Below, in pieces: positions 1 through 8,506 of a stretch of 64,000 nt of DNA; position 1 is the first letter of the stretch, and every line of letters starts with the position of its first letter. Source of the stretch: Pseudomonas iridis (lineage in GTDB: Bacteria > Pseudomonadota > Gammaproteobacteria > Pseudomonadales > Pseudomonadaceae); the NCBI RefSeq assembly GCF_017980685.1, contig NZ_JACXXO010000007.1:1-64000 (forward strand). Direction: 5' to 3'. The notes beneath the pieces are model-generated. The model searched no databases, was not told the origin of the DNA, and worked only from the letters and a program-made list of their open reading frames with translations. Both the position numbers and the translations under genes were made by a program.

Positions 1-2745
1 TTCGGCGGTGACCTGGTTGTAGGCGCCATAACTGTAGGCGCGGGTGGCGCCCGTAGGAGAAGTCGTCTGGATCAGTCGGCCAATGGCGTCCCAATGCTGA
101 CGCGTGACCGCACCGTGTTCATCAGCAGTGGTAGTCCTGCGTCCCAGTGCATCGTAGGAAAAGTGCCGCACACCGCCATCGGGCAGGGTTTCTTCAACCA
201 ACTGACCGAGGGTGTTCCAGACAAACACATGCCGACTGGTGTCCGGATAGCGGATCGACAGCAACTGCCCGCGAGCGTCGTAGTGGTAATGCGTGACCTG
301 ACCATCGGGATCGACCGCCTCAGTGACATCGCCCTGGGCATTGCGCCGATACGTCCATACCGCATCGCCACGTGAGCGGCTGTGCAGGAAACCGTTGCGG
401 TACTCGTAGGACGTTGGCACATCGTCCGGCGGAAGCAGCGCGATCAGCCGTCCGACATCGTCGTAGCGGTATTCGGTGACGGCGCCTAAGGGATCCTGCT
501 CGGCCACCAAGCGGCCCGAACCGTCGTAGGCCTTGAGGTGTTCGCCGCCATCGGCCTCGACCTTGCGCACCAGTCGTGCGCGGTCATCGTGGACGTAGGT
601 TTCTTCGGTGCCATCGACGTAATGCACGCCGACACTGCCGTCGTCATGCCAGGCATAACGCGTGTCCATCTGCGAGAACGACGCCCAGTGCCTGACGCAA
701 CGCGCCGATTTTCCTGAGCGTTCCCACTCCCAGAAGAAACTCGCGCCGCCCGTGAGTTGGCGCTGCAGGATGACGTGCTCATCGTCGTAGTCGTAACGCT
801 CGCTGTCGCCGACCGCGTTACGCGCCTCGACCAGACGCTGATAGGCGTCGTAGCGGTAGCTGACGAGGGTATGCTCAGTCGTCCATTCAGCCTGCTGAAA
901 CGACTGATAGTCGACGGCCACCAAATGCTGGCGGTCATAACGCAACAACAGCGCCCGACCCGCGCCGTTGTCCAGACGCTGAACCCGATCCTGCCGATCC
1001 CGAACAATGCGCAGACGATTGCCATACGCATCACTAACCGCCGTCAGCCGCCCGGCCCGAAAGTGATAAAACCGTGCCGCATCCCCCGCCAGCGTGAGGA
1101 TCAGTTCTTCCGGTTCATCCCCGAGAAAAATCGCCGCCCGCGACAGGCTGTTATGAATCGCCGGGCGCTCAACACTCGGCAACGGGAACCGCGTACGCCG
1201 GTTTTCATGGTCAACCCAAACAACACAGTCGCCATCGAACTCCAGCCGATGCGCCAGCGAATGGCTCCAGCCAAACCCCAGCCCTACATCGATTTCGGCG
1301 GCACTGGTGCGATACAGCCTTGTGAACTCGAATGGCAGCAGCCCATCGAGCACGCCATCGGTCAGGGTCAGCAGTTCCTCGCCGGTAACCATCGACACCG
1401 GGCAGCCGTCTCTGCAGGTGAGTGGTACACAATCGGCGCTGTTGCCGTTGGGGTTCTTTGCCTGGTCGGGCGCGTCATCGTGAGGCTCAAGACGCTGCAT
1501 CCGACTCATGCCATGCGACTTGTCCCGTGCGAGTGGGGCCGGATTCGGCACTGTCAAAATCACGGAATCGGCCTGCCGAATGTTCACCGGAATCGACGGC
1601 GTCGGTTTCAGCTCAACATCACGCACATTGAGCACCAGCGGTTTCAAAACGCCGGCATGGCGAGTCAAATCAGGCGAGGAATTCAGTTCAGCCAGGCGCA
1701 AAGCAGAAGCTGCCAGCCATTCCCGCGCGCGCGGCGATTTGATTTTCGCCAGCACTTTGCTGCTCAACCGCAGCTGCACGCCCATGCCGCCAGAGACGCG
1801 CATCAACAGGAAACTGATCAACAACTCGACACGGATTTCTGCGACCACTTCCGCCAGGTATTGCGGCGGCAGCATCTTCAGCCAACCGGTGAACGCCGCC
1901 AGATGAATGAACAAAAGCGGCTCGTCGCTGAGCATCAACAAGCCGTTGGCAATCGCCTCGTGGGAAGCCTGCAGCAAAGCGTCCAGCTCAATGTCGCTCA
2001 GGTAATCCAGAAGCTTTTCGCTGTTGGCCTGCAAGTCGGCGAGCAGGGCGAATAGTTGTTTGATGTCATCCCAGACGCCGTGCAAGGCATTTTCGAAGCC
2101 GCGCCAATCGGCCTGTTGCAGTTGACCGAAACGCTCGAGAAATCCGGCGCTGGAAAACTCCGTCCAAAGCGGCCGAAATCCTGCCCATTCAACGCGTAAC
2201 CAGTCTTCCAGGCCACTGATGACACTTTCATAAGAGGCATACAGCGCCCGGACATGCCGGGTGGAAACATCAGGAAAGAAGGTGATGCGATAACGCTGGC
2301 CCCGGTCGCAATCACTCACCTCCAGAATGCCGCTCGGGCCGATTTCATAATGTTGCGGTTCGCCGAAGGTCAAAACGCCGCCGACGTCGGCAATCACCGG
2401 CTCGAGTGTCAGCGGGGTGTTGCCGATCGGTACAAAACGAGCGGCTTCGAACATGTGCACCAGGGTCAAGGGGCCGCTGGCCGGGCACATGAACACTGAA
2501 GAGCTGATGGGTTTACGGCTGTTGACGGGCGCGCTGAGGTTGACGTCGTTGCCGACTTTGAACACCTGCTCGATATCCAGCGCCGAGCCCATCCAGAACT
2601 GTTCGGCCCAGGCTTCGTAGTTGTTCAGGCACAGGCGAAACTCCCGGATCAGGGTTTCGAAGTCCGGGTGCTCGGGATTAAGGGCGGCAACCACCAGCAG
2701 GCCGATGCTGTTGTTCAGGGGCAGAAGCCGATCGGGTGGAAGCAT
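1..2745 (-). CDS. Rhs/YD-repeat protein, 5' part (runs off left edge)
   Basis: An uninterrupted minus-strand frame of 915 codons starts at the ATG at 2745, with a stop codon nine bases upstream, and stays open to base 1, so the C-terminal part is missing. Residues 1 to about 440 form a domain I do not recognise; there is no PAAR motif. A DUF6531-like segment begins near residue 448 (PVSMVTGEELL, then LPFEFTRLYRTS and GFGWSHSLAHRLEF). From about residue 610 onward come YD repeats such as YRYDAYQRLVEARNAVG and YRYDDVGRLIALLPPDD. Rhs proteins form a cocoon around a C-terminal toxin and are often delivered by type VI secretion; the toxin and any immunity gene would lie outside this window. No strong ribosome-binding site is visible before the start, so the exact start is uncertain. 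Confidence 0.88.
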   Translation of the reverse strand, partial: MLPPDRLLPLNNSIGLLVVAALNPEHPDFETLIREFRLCLNNYEAWAEQFWMGSALDIEQVFKVGNDVNLSAPVNSRKPISSSVFMCPASGPLTLVHMFEAARFVPIGNTPLTLEPVIADVGGVLTFGEPQHYEIGPSGILEVSDCDRGQRYRITFFPDVSTRHVRALYASYESVISGLEDWLRVEWAGFRPLWTEFSSAGFLERFGQLQQADWRGFENALHGVWDDIKQLFALLADLQANSEKLLDYLSDIELDALLQASHEAIANGLLMLSDEPLLFIHLAAFTGWLKMLPPQYLAEVVAEIRVELLISFLLMRVSGGMGVQLRLSSKVLAKIKSPRAREWLAASALRLAELNSSPDLTRHAGVLKPLVLNVRDVELKPTPSIPVNIRQADSVILTVPNPAPLARDKSHGMSRMQRLEPHDDAPDQAKNPNGNSADCVPLTCRDGCPVSMVTGEELLTLTDGVLDGLLPFEFTRLYRTSAAEIDVGLGFGWSHSLAHRLEFDGDCVVWVDHENRRTRFPLPSVERPAIHNSLSRAAIFLGDEPEELILTLAGDAARFYHFRAGRLTAVSDAYGNRLRIVRDRQDRVQRLDNGAGRALLLRYDRQHLVAVDYQSFQQAEWTTEHTLVSYRYDAYQRLVEARNAVGDSERYDYDDEHVILQRQLTGGASFFWEWERSGKSARCVRHWASFSQMDTRYAWHDDGSVGVHYVDGTEETYVHDDRARLVRKVEADGGEHLKAYDGSGRLVAEQDPLGAVTEYRYDDVGRLIALLPPDDVPTSYEYRNGFLHSRSRGDAVWTYRRNAQGDVTEAVDPDGQVTHYHYDARGQLLSIRYPDTSRHVFVWNTLGQLVEETLPDGGVRHFSYDALGRRTTTADEHGAVTRQHWDAIGRLIQTTSPTGATRAYSYGAYNQVTAE

Positions 2746-2990
2746 TCGCAGTCACTCGCGCATGTGAAAAAGGTGCGCGGACTTTGCGGGGGATCAAAAA
2801 GGAAAGAAGTCGGGAATGTAGGCAATATCTGTAGGGCGTTTCGCTATTTGCCTGCGATCAGTTCATCGCTTGAGCAGATATTGCCCGTTGCTCAATGTCG
2901 GCTGTGCTCGTTATGCTGCTGAACCCATTAATCAGATCCGAGCAGCGGCGCTACCCGCCGCCTGGGATGTCTTTGATAACGGATCCGATG

Positions 2991-3686
2991 ATGAATGCAC
3001 CGCTGAAGGCGTTCGGCCCGATCAAGGCCGTGATTTTCGATATGGATGGTTTGCTGCTGGACACCGAGGGTATTTACACCGAGGTCACCTCGATGATTGC
3101 CGAGCGTTACGGGCGCACCTTCGACTGGAGCGTCAAGCAGAACATCATTGGCCGCGGTGCCAACGATCTGGCGAACTATGTAGTGCAAGCGCTGGATCTG
3201 CCGATTACTGCCGAAGAGTTTCTGGTGATTCGCGAGCCTTTGATGCGCGAGCGTTTCCCCACCGCGCAGGCGATGCCGGGCGCCGAAGAGCTGATTCGTC
3301 ACCTCAAGGCCCACAATATTCCAATTGCCGTGGGCACCAGTTCGTCACGACAGTCGTTCGGTCAGAAGACCACGTTGCACCGCGAGTGGTTTGCGCTGTT
3401 CGATTTCATTGTCACGGCGGACGATCCTGAAGTCGGCGCAGCCAAGCCCGCGCCGGATATTTTCCTCACCGCGGCGCGGCGTCTGGGTATCGCGCCTGAA
3501 GATTGTCTGGTGTTCGAGGATTCACCGTTTGGAGTGACTGCAGCGAAAGCGGCGGGCATGACGGCCATCGCCATTCCCGACGCGGCCATGGCCGATGAAA
3601 AATACGCACACGCCGACGGGATTCTCCGGTCGTTGAAAGGGTTTGTCCCGAGCGCCTGTGGCCTGCCGGCACTGGAATGGACCTGA
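2991..3686 (+). CDS. HAD-superfamily hydrolase, subfamily IA (sugar-phosphate/nucleotide phosphatase-like)
   Basis: The protein has all four HAD motifs: DMDGLLLDTEG near the N-terminus (nucleophile Asp and acid/base Asp), GTSSS for motif II, the lysine in KPAPDIF for motif III, and VFEDSPFG for motif IV. The cap sits between motifs I and II, as in beta-phosphoglucomutase and pseudouridine-5'-phosphatase-like enzymes, so it is probably a cytoplasmic phosphatase of a small phosphorylated metabolite; the substrate cannot be read from sequence. I chose the ATG at 2991 because a GGA lies seven bases upstream and homologues start just before the KAVIFDMDG strand; 2967 and 2988 are in-frame alternatives. 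The gene stands alone and ends at a strong terminator shared with the converging SDR gene. Confidence 0.85.
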   Translation: MNAPLKAFGPIKAVIFDMDGLLLDTEGIYTEVTSMIAERYGRTFDWSVKQNIIGRGANDLANYVVQALDLPITAEEFLVIREPLMRERFPTAQAMPGAEELIRHLKAHNIPIAVGTSSSRQSFGQKTTLHREWFALFDFIVTADDPEVGAAKPAPDIFLTAARRLGIAPEDCLVFEDSPFGVTAAKAAGMTAIAIPDAAMADEKYAHADGILRSLKGFVPSACGLPALEWT

Positions 3687-3710
3687 TCGAGCGATCACCC
3701 GATAAACAGA

Positions 3711-3747
3711 AACGCCGCCCCTCCGTTTAAGGAGGGGCGGCGTTTTT
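3711..3747. terminator. Bidirectional rho-independent terminator
   Basis: A perfect stem AACGCCGCCCCTCC / GGAGGGGCGGCGTT around a five-base loop is followed by T residues on the plus strand and preceded by A residues that serve the minus strand. It lies between the converging HAD and SDR genes and can end both transcripts. Confidence 0.9.
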
Positions 3748-3768
3748 CGTACAGTCGATCGAGAGATA

Positions 3769-4515
3769 TCAGGCGCCGAAACCACCGTCGATGGTCAGGC
3801 TGGCACCGGTGATGTAGCCGGCTTCCGGGCCCGCCAGGTAGGCGACGAAGCTGGCGATTTCTTCGGCTTTACCGTAGCGACCCACTGCCATCAGGGGGAT
3901 CAGGCTATCAGCGAAGTCACCGTGCGCCGGGTTCATGTCGGTGTCGACCGGGCCGGGCTGCACGTTGTTGATGGTGATGCCGCGCGGGCCCAGGTCGCGT
4001 GCCAGGCCTTTGGTCAGGCCGACCAGTGCCGATTTGCTCATCGCATACACACCGCCACCGGCGAAGGGCATGCGATCGGCGTTGGTGCTGCCGATGTTGA
4101 TGATGCGTGCGCCTTCGCCCATGTGTTTGGCCGCTTCCTGCGAGGCGATGAATACGCTGCGCACGTTGATGGCCAGAGTCTGGTCGAAATCTTCCAGGGT
4201 GAAGTCTTCCAGCGGGGCCACGGCCAGTACGCCGGCGTTGTTGACCAGAATGTCCAGACGTCCAAAGGCTTCGACGGTGCTGCTGACCGCATGGCGGATG
4301 GCTTCTGCGTCGGCACTGTCGGCCTTGATCGCGAGGGCTTTGCCACCGTTGGCGGTGATGCTGTTCTGCAGCTCTTCGGCTTTGGCGGTGGAGCTCACGT
4401 AAGTGAAGGCTACTGCAGCGCCTTCAGCGGCCAGGCGTTTGACGATGGCGGCACCGATGCCACGGGAACCGCCTTGAATCAGAGCGACTTTGCCGCCGAG
4501 GTGTTGAGTGGTCAT
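3769..4515 (-). CDS. SDR-family oxidoreductase, BdcA-like
   Basis: A 248-residue classical short-chain dehydrogenase. Visible features are the Rossmann glycine motif GGSRGIG at about residue 15, NNAG at about 92, the catalytic YAMSK, and a PGPVDTDMNPAHG segment after the active site. The GS.N.DRMP, RDLGPRGITINNVQPGP and TIDGGFGA blocks resemble Escherichia coli BdcA, an SDR reported to affect biofilm dispersal through c-di-GMP binding; the similarity is from memory and does not establish that role. Substrate is unknown. It is divergent from the LysR gene starting at 4643, which is its probable regulator. Confidence 0.85.
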   Translation of the reverse strand: MTTQHLGGKVALIQGGSRGIGAAIVKRLAAEGAAVAFTYVSSTAKAEELQNSITANGGKALAIKADSADAEAIRHAVSSTVEAFGRLDILVNNAGVLAVAPLEDFTLEDFDQTLAINVRSVFIASQEAAKHMGEGARIINIGSTNADRMPFAGGGVYAMSKSALVGLTKGLARDLGPRGITINNVQPGPVDTDMNPAHGDFADSLIPLMAVGRYGKAEEIASFVAYLAGPEAGYITGASLTIDGGFGA

Positions 4516-4642
4516 GTTCGATCTCCAGACTATTCAAGGCGGGACTGCCTTGTTGTTGGAGCCGAGTATCGACCTCTGATCCACAACCGTGTAGCCCATG
4601 ATTGCTATAATCTGTGTAAACCAGAAGTTTATAGTGGCGATC
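4516..4642. promoter_or_regulatory. Divergent SDR/LysR intergenic region
   Basis: These 127 bases separate two divergent starts and must hold both promoters. A TATAAT hexamer lies at 4606-4611 on the plus strand, but no good -35 partner is spaced correctly. A LysR target is expected here by analogy with other divergent LysR pairs; I could not single out one T-N11-A site. Confidence 0.4.
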
Positions 4643-5569
4643 ATGGAAACCTTCAGCAGTATTGAATGCTTTGTGCGCAGCGCCGAAGTCGGCAGCTTCG
4701 CCGAAGCGGCAAGGCGCTTGAGCCTGACGCCGGCGGCGGTCGGTAAAAGTGTCGCGAAACTTGAGACGAGGCTGGGCGTGCGGTTGTTCCAGCGCAGCAC
4801 CCGCAGCTTGGCGCTGACCGAGGCGGGCCAGCTGTTTTTGAATCAGGTCAGTGCCAGTCTGACCACGATTCAGAACGCAGTGGCTAATCTGGCCAGTGTC
4901 GAAGGCCTGCCAGCGGGAACGTTGAAAGTCAGTATGGGCACCGTGTTCGGGCGTTTGTACGTCGTGCCGTTGCTGGAAGCGTTTTTACGTCGGTTTCCGG
5001 CGATCAACCCTGACTGGCATTTTGATAACCGTCAGGTCGATCTAATCGGGCAGGGGTTCGATGCAGCGATTGGCGGCGGATTTGAACTGCCCCAAGGCGT
5101 CGTCGCACGCAAATTGGCACCCGCGCATCGCGTGTTGGTGGCCTCTGCTGACTATCTGCAAAAGCACGAAGCGATCGTCGAACCGGACGACCTGCAATAT
5201 CACGATGGCATTCTGATTCGGTCGCCGCAAACCGGTCGAGTGCGCTCTTGGCAATTGGTCAGTAGTGGCAGTCAGCTCTGTCGAGCATTGACCCTCAAGA
5301 CGCGAATGACCATGAGCGATTCGGAGGCTGCCTGCGCCACGGCTGCGCAAGGCCTGGGGATTGCACTGGTGAGCATGCCGTTCGCGGTGGGGTATCTGGA
5401 GGCGGGCACATTGCAGCGGGTGTTGCCGGAATGGTTCGTCGATGACGGCAACATTTCCATCTACTATGCCGAGCATAAATTGTTGCCGGGCAAGACTCGG
5501 GCGTTTGTCGATTTTGTGATTGAGCAGTTTGTAGAGCAGGGCCTGGCTCGGCGGTTCAGTGCTTTTTGA
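4643..5569 (+). CDS. LysR-family transcriptional regulator
   Basis: A 308-residue LysR-type regulator. The N-terminal winged helix-turn-helix reads METFSSIECFVRSAEVGSFAEAARRLS, then LTPAAVGKSVAKLE and RLGVRLFQRSTRSLALTEAG; the rest is a periplasmic-binding-protein-like effector domain (LKVSMGTVFGRLYVVPLLEAF onward). The start at 4643 gives the usual LysR N-terminus; an in-frame ATG at 4598 would add 15 unrelated residues. It is divergent from the SDR gene and probably controls it and itself. The effector is unknown. Confidence 0.88.
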   Translation: METFSSIECFVRSAEVGSFAEAARRLSLTPAAVGKSVAKLETRLGVRLFQRSTRSLALTEAGQLFLNQVSASLTTIQNAVANLASVEGLPAGTLKVSMGTVFGRLYVVPLLEAFLRRFPAINPDWHFDNRQVDLIGQGFDAAIGGGFELPQGVVARKLAPAHRVLVASADYLQKHEAIVEPDDLQYHDGILIRSPQTGRVRSWQLVSSGSQLCRALTLKTRMTMSDSEAACATAAQGLGIALVSMPFAVGYLEAGTLQRVLPEWFVDDGNISIYYAEHKLLPGKTRAFVDFVIEQFVEQGLARRFSAF

Positions 5570-5595
5570 GCAAGGCCTGGGGCCGGGTTGCCCCC

Positions 5596-5684
5596 TTCGC
5601 GAGCAGGCTCGCTCCCACAGATTTTGCATCGGACCACATATTTGTAACCAACACTGATCCTGTGGAAGCGAGCCTGCTCGCGAA
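5596..5684. repeat. REP pair (REPIN), family A
   Basis: Two inverted copies of the palindrome GTGGGAGCGAGCCTGCTCGCGA face each other (5596-5620 and 5661-5684), the second with one change (GTGGAAGCG). The pair fills the gap between the 3' ends of the converging LysR and racemase-family genes. Confidence 0.88.
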
Positions 5685-5700
5685 TAAGTCGACTCGGTTC

Positions 5701-6429
5701 TCAGCGTGCAAACCGCCCCGGCCAGCCAATAATCGTCTTCGGCCGCGGCGTTGCATACGTCCGCACCTTGGACGTCGACAACCGCAAACGCACCAGCGAT
5801 TCCGCAATCATCACCGCCGCCGTCACCCCATCCACCACCGGCACGCCCGTGCGCCGGCGAATCTGCTCATCAAGCCCGGCCATACCGCCGCAACCCAGGC
5901 AGATCACCTCGGCCTTGTCCTGCGTCACCGCCAGTTCAGCCTGATGGACGATGGCTTCCAGCGCCCGTTGAGGTTCGTGTTCCAGCTCCAGAACGGCCAA
6001 GCCACTGGCCCGCACCGACGCGCAACGATCCCACAGCCCGGACAGTTTCAGCCGATCCTCGATCAACGGCACGGTGCGATCCAGCGTGGTCACCACCGAA
6101 TAGGCATGGCCGAGAAACATCGCGGTGCTGGCCGCCGCATCGGTGATGTCCACCACGGGCACGTTGAGCAATTCCTGCAAGCCTTCGCGACCGTGTTCGC
6201 CGTAACCGGCCTGAATCACCGCGTCGAACGGTTGGTCGTAGGCCATCACCCGGTCCATCACGGCGATGGCCGCCAGATAGCTTTCGAAGTTGCCTTCAAT
6301 CGAGTCGGCGCCGAAGTAGGGCGTCAGGCCGACGATTTCCGTACCGGGAGACGCGACAGCCTGCGCCGAGCGGGCGATGGCATCGGTGATGGATTCGGTG
6401 GTGTTGACGTTAACCACGAGAATGCGCAT
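5701..6429 (-). CDS. Asp/Glu/hydantoin racemase-family protein lacking the first catalytic Cys
   Basis: The 242-residue protein has the aspartate/glutamate/hydantoin racemase fold, beginning MRILVVNVNTTESIT. The second catalytic cysteine is present in ICLGCGGMAG (Cys180). The first site, normally a Cys in a motif like IACFGDPG, reads IQAGYGEHG, with Gly75 where the Cys should be. Two-base racemisation needs both cysteines; arylmalonate decarboxylase of the same superfamily keeps only the second and has Gly at the first. This may therefore be a one-Cys lyase, decarboxylase or isomerase rather than a racemase; that is inference. It lies 53 bases downstream of the NCS1 permease gene and is probably cotranscribed with it, so the substrate is likely what the permease imports. 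Confidence 0.8.
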   Translation of the reverse strand: MRILVVNVNTTESITDAIARSAQAVASPGTEIVGLTPYFGADSIEGNFESYLAAIAVMDRVMAYDQPFDAVIQAGYGEHGREGLQELLNVPVVDITDAAASTAMFLGHAYSVVTTLDRTVPLIEDRLKLSGLWDRCASVRASGLAVLELEHEPQRALEAIVHQAELAVTQDKAEVICLGCGGMAGLDEQIRRRTGVPVVDGVTAAVMIAESLVRLRLSTSKVRTYATPRPKTIIGWPGRFAR

Positions 6430-6482
6430 GGAGAGTCCTTATAGCGGGCAGTTTGCGGCCCGAAGTCCGGGCCGCGAGGGAA

Positions 6483-8021
6483 TTAATGGCAGACGTTGTC
6501 GACAGCGATGCATTCGCCGCTGACGTCGGCGTAGTCCGGCTGGCGTTTGGCGATGATCAGATAGAGCATTCCGGCGATCCCGGCGCCAATCAGCCAGGAG
6601 AACGGCGAGACACTGTGGAAACCCGGCACCAGCGCCAGGACGATGGCAATCAGCGCGGCAGGAATAAACGCCGCCACTGCACGGAAATTGACGCCGTGGC
6701 TGTAGTAATAAGCGCCGTTGGGATCTTCGCTGTAGAGCTGCGGGACATTGATCCGGCCTTTGCGGATCAGCCAGTAGTCAACCATGATCACGCCGTACAA
6801 CGGCCCGAGCAGGGCGCCGAGACCGGAGAGGAAATACACGATCACCAACGGACTGTTATAGAGATTCCACGGCAGGATCAACACGGCGATGGCCGCGCTG
6901 ATCAGCCCGGCGCGGCGGAAGGTCAGGTACTTCGGCGCCAGGTTACTGAGCACGAACGCCGGGGCGACGAAGTTGGCCATGATGTTCACCGCCACCGTGA
7001 CGATCAGGAAGGCCAGGCAACCGAGAACCAGAAAGAAGGTATTGGGAATCGAGGCGATGATTTCGGTCGGGCTTTCGATGATCCGGCCGTTGATCTGAAA
7101 CTGCGCGCCACACAGCAGGACGGTAATCGCGGCGAATACCAGAATGTTTACCGGCAAACCCCAGAAATTTCCTACCTTGATGGTCTTCCGGCACGGCGAG
7201 GAGCGGGCGAAGTCGCAGAAATTGAGGATCAGCGTGCCGTAGATCGCCAGCCACAACGCGCCGCCGGCAAAGATGTTGCGCCACATCTCGCCACCGGTCA
7301 GCGGGTCGCGAGTCGACCAGGCAATGGTCGCGTTGGCCTGCGTGTACATCCAGGCGGCGAGGGCCGCGACGGTCACCAGAATCACCGGTCCGGCAAACGC
7401 TTCATAGCGGCGGACCATTTCCATGCCGTAGGCGAGAATCGCCAGTTGCACGAGCCAGATCACCACGAAACACACCCAGCCCAACGTCGATAGCCCGAGG
7501 ATCGAGTTGTGGTCGTACTCGGCGAATCCGGGATGAACCGCCGTGAGCAAAACGCGAAACACCACCGACGCCAGATATGTCTGAATGCCGAACCAGGCTA
7601 TGGCGATAACAGCCCGGATCAACGCAGGCATTTGCGCCCCGTGGATACCGAAACTGATCCGGCTGATGACCGGAAACGGCACACCGGTTTTCTGCCCCAT
7701 GTAACCGGACAGGTTCATGAAGAAATACACCAGCGCTGCGCCGATCCCCAGCGACAACAGAATCTGCCAGCCACCCAGGCCCAAGGCATACAGGCCAATG
7801 GCGAACGAATAGTTGGCGATGTTGTGCACGTCATTGGTCCACAGGGCGAAGATGCTGTATTTGCCCCAGCGTCGACCCTCGGCCTTGGTCGGTGCCAGGT
7901 CGCTGTTGTGCAAGCGGGGGCTCAGTTGCAGCGGTTCGACCAGTGCGTCGTGGGGGGAGGGTTGATCGAGTGCAGAGGCGGGCAGATTCAGCGCGATGTT
8001 ATTCGAGAGACTTGTACGCAT
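6483..8021 (-). CDS. NCS1-family nucleobase/hydantoin/allantoin:cation symporter
   Basis: A hydrophobic protein of 512 residues with about 12 membrane segments. NCS1 signs include RWGKYSIFALWTNDVHNIANYSFAIGLY at the first helix, ISRISFGIHGAQMPALIRA, and NFCDFARSSPCRKTIKVGNFWGLP in the middle, where the family contacts substrate and sodium. It imports a purine- or pyrimidine-related compound (uracil, hydantoin, allantoin or similar) across the inner membrane; which one cannot be told. I prefer the ATG at 8021 because AGGAG lies nine bases upstream; another in-frame ATG is at 8063. The racemase-family gene follows on the same strand. A GntR-type palindrome lies 167 bases upstream of the start. 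Confidence 0.88.
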   Translation of the reverse strand: MRTSLSNNIALNLPASALDQPSPHDALVEPLQLSPRLHNSDLAPTKAEGRRWGKYSIFALWTNDVHNIANYSFAIGLYALGLGGWQILLSLGIGAALVYFFMNLSGYMGQKTGVPFPVISRISFGIHGAQMPALIRAVIAIAWFGIQTYLASVVFRVLLTAVHPGFAEYDHNSILGLSTLGWVCFVVIWLVQLAILAYGMEMVRRYEAFAGPVILVTVAALAAWMYTQANATIAWSTRDPLTGGEMWRNIFAGGALWLAIYGTLILNFCDFARSSPCRKTIKVGNFWGLPVNILVFAAITVLLCGAQFQINGRIIESPTEIIASIPNTFFLVLGCLAFLIVTVAVNIMANFVAPAFVLSNLAPKYLTFRRAGLISAAIAVLILPWNLYNSPLVIVYFLSGLGALLGPLYGVIMVDYWLIRKGRINVPQLYSEDPNGAYYYSHGVNFRAVAAFIPAALIAIVLALVPGFHSVSPFSWLIGAGIAGMLYLIIAKRQPDYADVSGECIAVDNVCH

Positions 8022-8187
8022 TCCGGCAGGCTCCTGATGTTCAAGGCCGCGATGACTGTGCATAAGCCGTCAGGCTCGACAAATCTTCGTCGCGGCAGTG
8101 AAACCATCACAGGTTAGGGGCATCTGCAGCCTGTACGGGATAGGGCGCTTCAGGCTTGCGGATCGAAAGTGTGTTTATGTTTTGCAC

Positions 8188-8201
8188 TTTTGTATACAAA
8201 A
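8188..8201. promoter_or_regulatory. GntR/FCD-type operator palindrome upstream of the NCS1 gene
   Basis: TTTTGTATACAAAA is a perfect 14-base palindrome with the TTGT-N2-ACAA core typical of FCD-subfamily GntR operators. It includes a TATACA that could be a minus-strand -10 element. It lies upstream of the permease/racemase operon. A site with the same core precedes the GntR gene at 58549. The rest of 8022-8411 shows no gene; it is AT-rich around 8280-8340. Confidence 0.5.
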
Positions 8202-8411
8202 CATGCATGCACCAAAGCCAGATTTGTGCCAGTTACCCATCTATGAAATGCGCGGCTCATTTCGAAAAGTTATCGAAGATCCATAAGTTGTTGAAAACAA
8301 TTGGTTAAAAATTGACCGATTGAACAGGTATTTATTTTTTGCGAGGAATTTTGGCGGACGCCAGAGAGAAGGGAGTCGTTGAGCGCGTGTAACTTTTCAG
8401 GGCGCAGAAAC

Positions 8412-8460
8412 AAAAAAGTGCACACATAAATGGCACCGATGGTGACATTCGTGTGTACAC
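8412..8460 (-). terminator. Rho-independent terminator of cysH
   Basis: Read on the minus strand, a long imperfect hairpin (arms GTGTACACACGAATGTCACC and GGTGCCATTTATGTGTGCAC) is followed by TTTTTTG. It sits 47 bases after the cysH stop codon. Confidence 0.8.
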
Positions 8461-8506
8461 GTTTTGAGTGGGCGACTCGGGCGAGGGTGGGAGCTCGCCT
8501 GCGGAA

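Noticed and set aside
72..1034. Apparent frameshifted or broken Rhs pseudogene at the left edge
   Set aside because: Reading the minus strand codon by codon from 2745 to 1 shows no stop or frame change. The gene only looks fragmented because its stop lies outside the window.
757..2055. Plus-strand open frame of 432 codons opposite the Rhs gene
   Set aside because: The minus-strand frame is continuous, shows DUF6531 and YD repeats, and explains the whole interval. The opposite frame is rich in Gln, Arg and His, as usual for antisense of GC-rich genes.
8412..8460. GTGCACACA/TGTGTACAC inverted repeat as a regulator-binding site
   Set aside because: On the minus strand it is followed by a T run just after cysH, which fits a terminator better.
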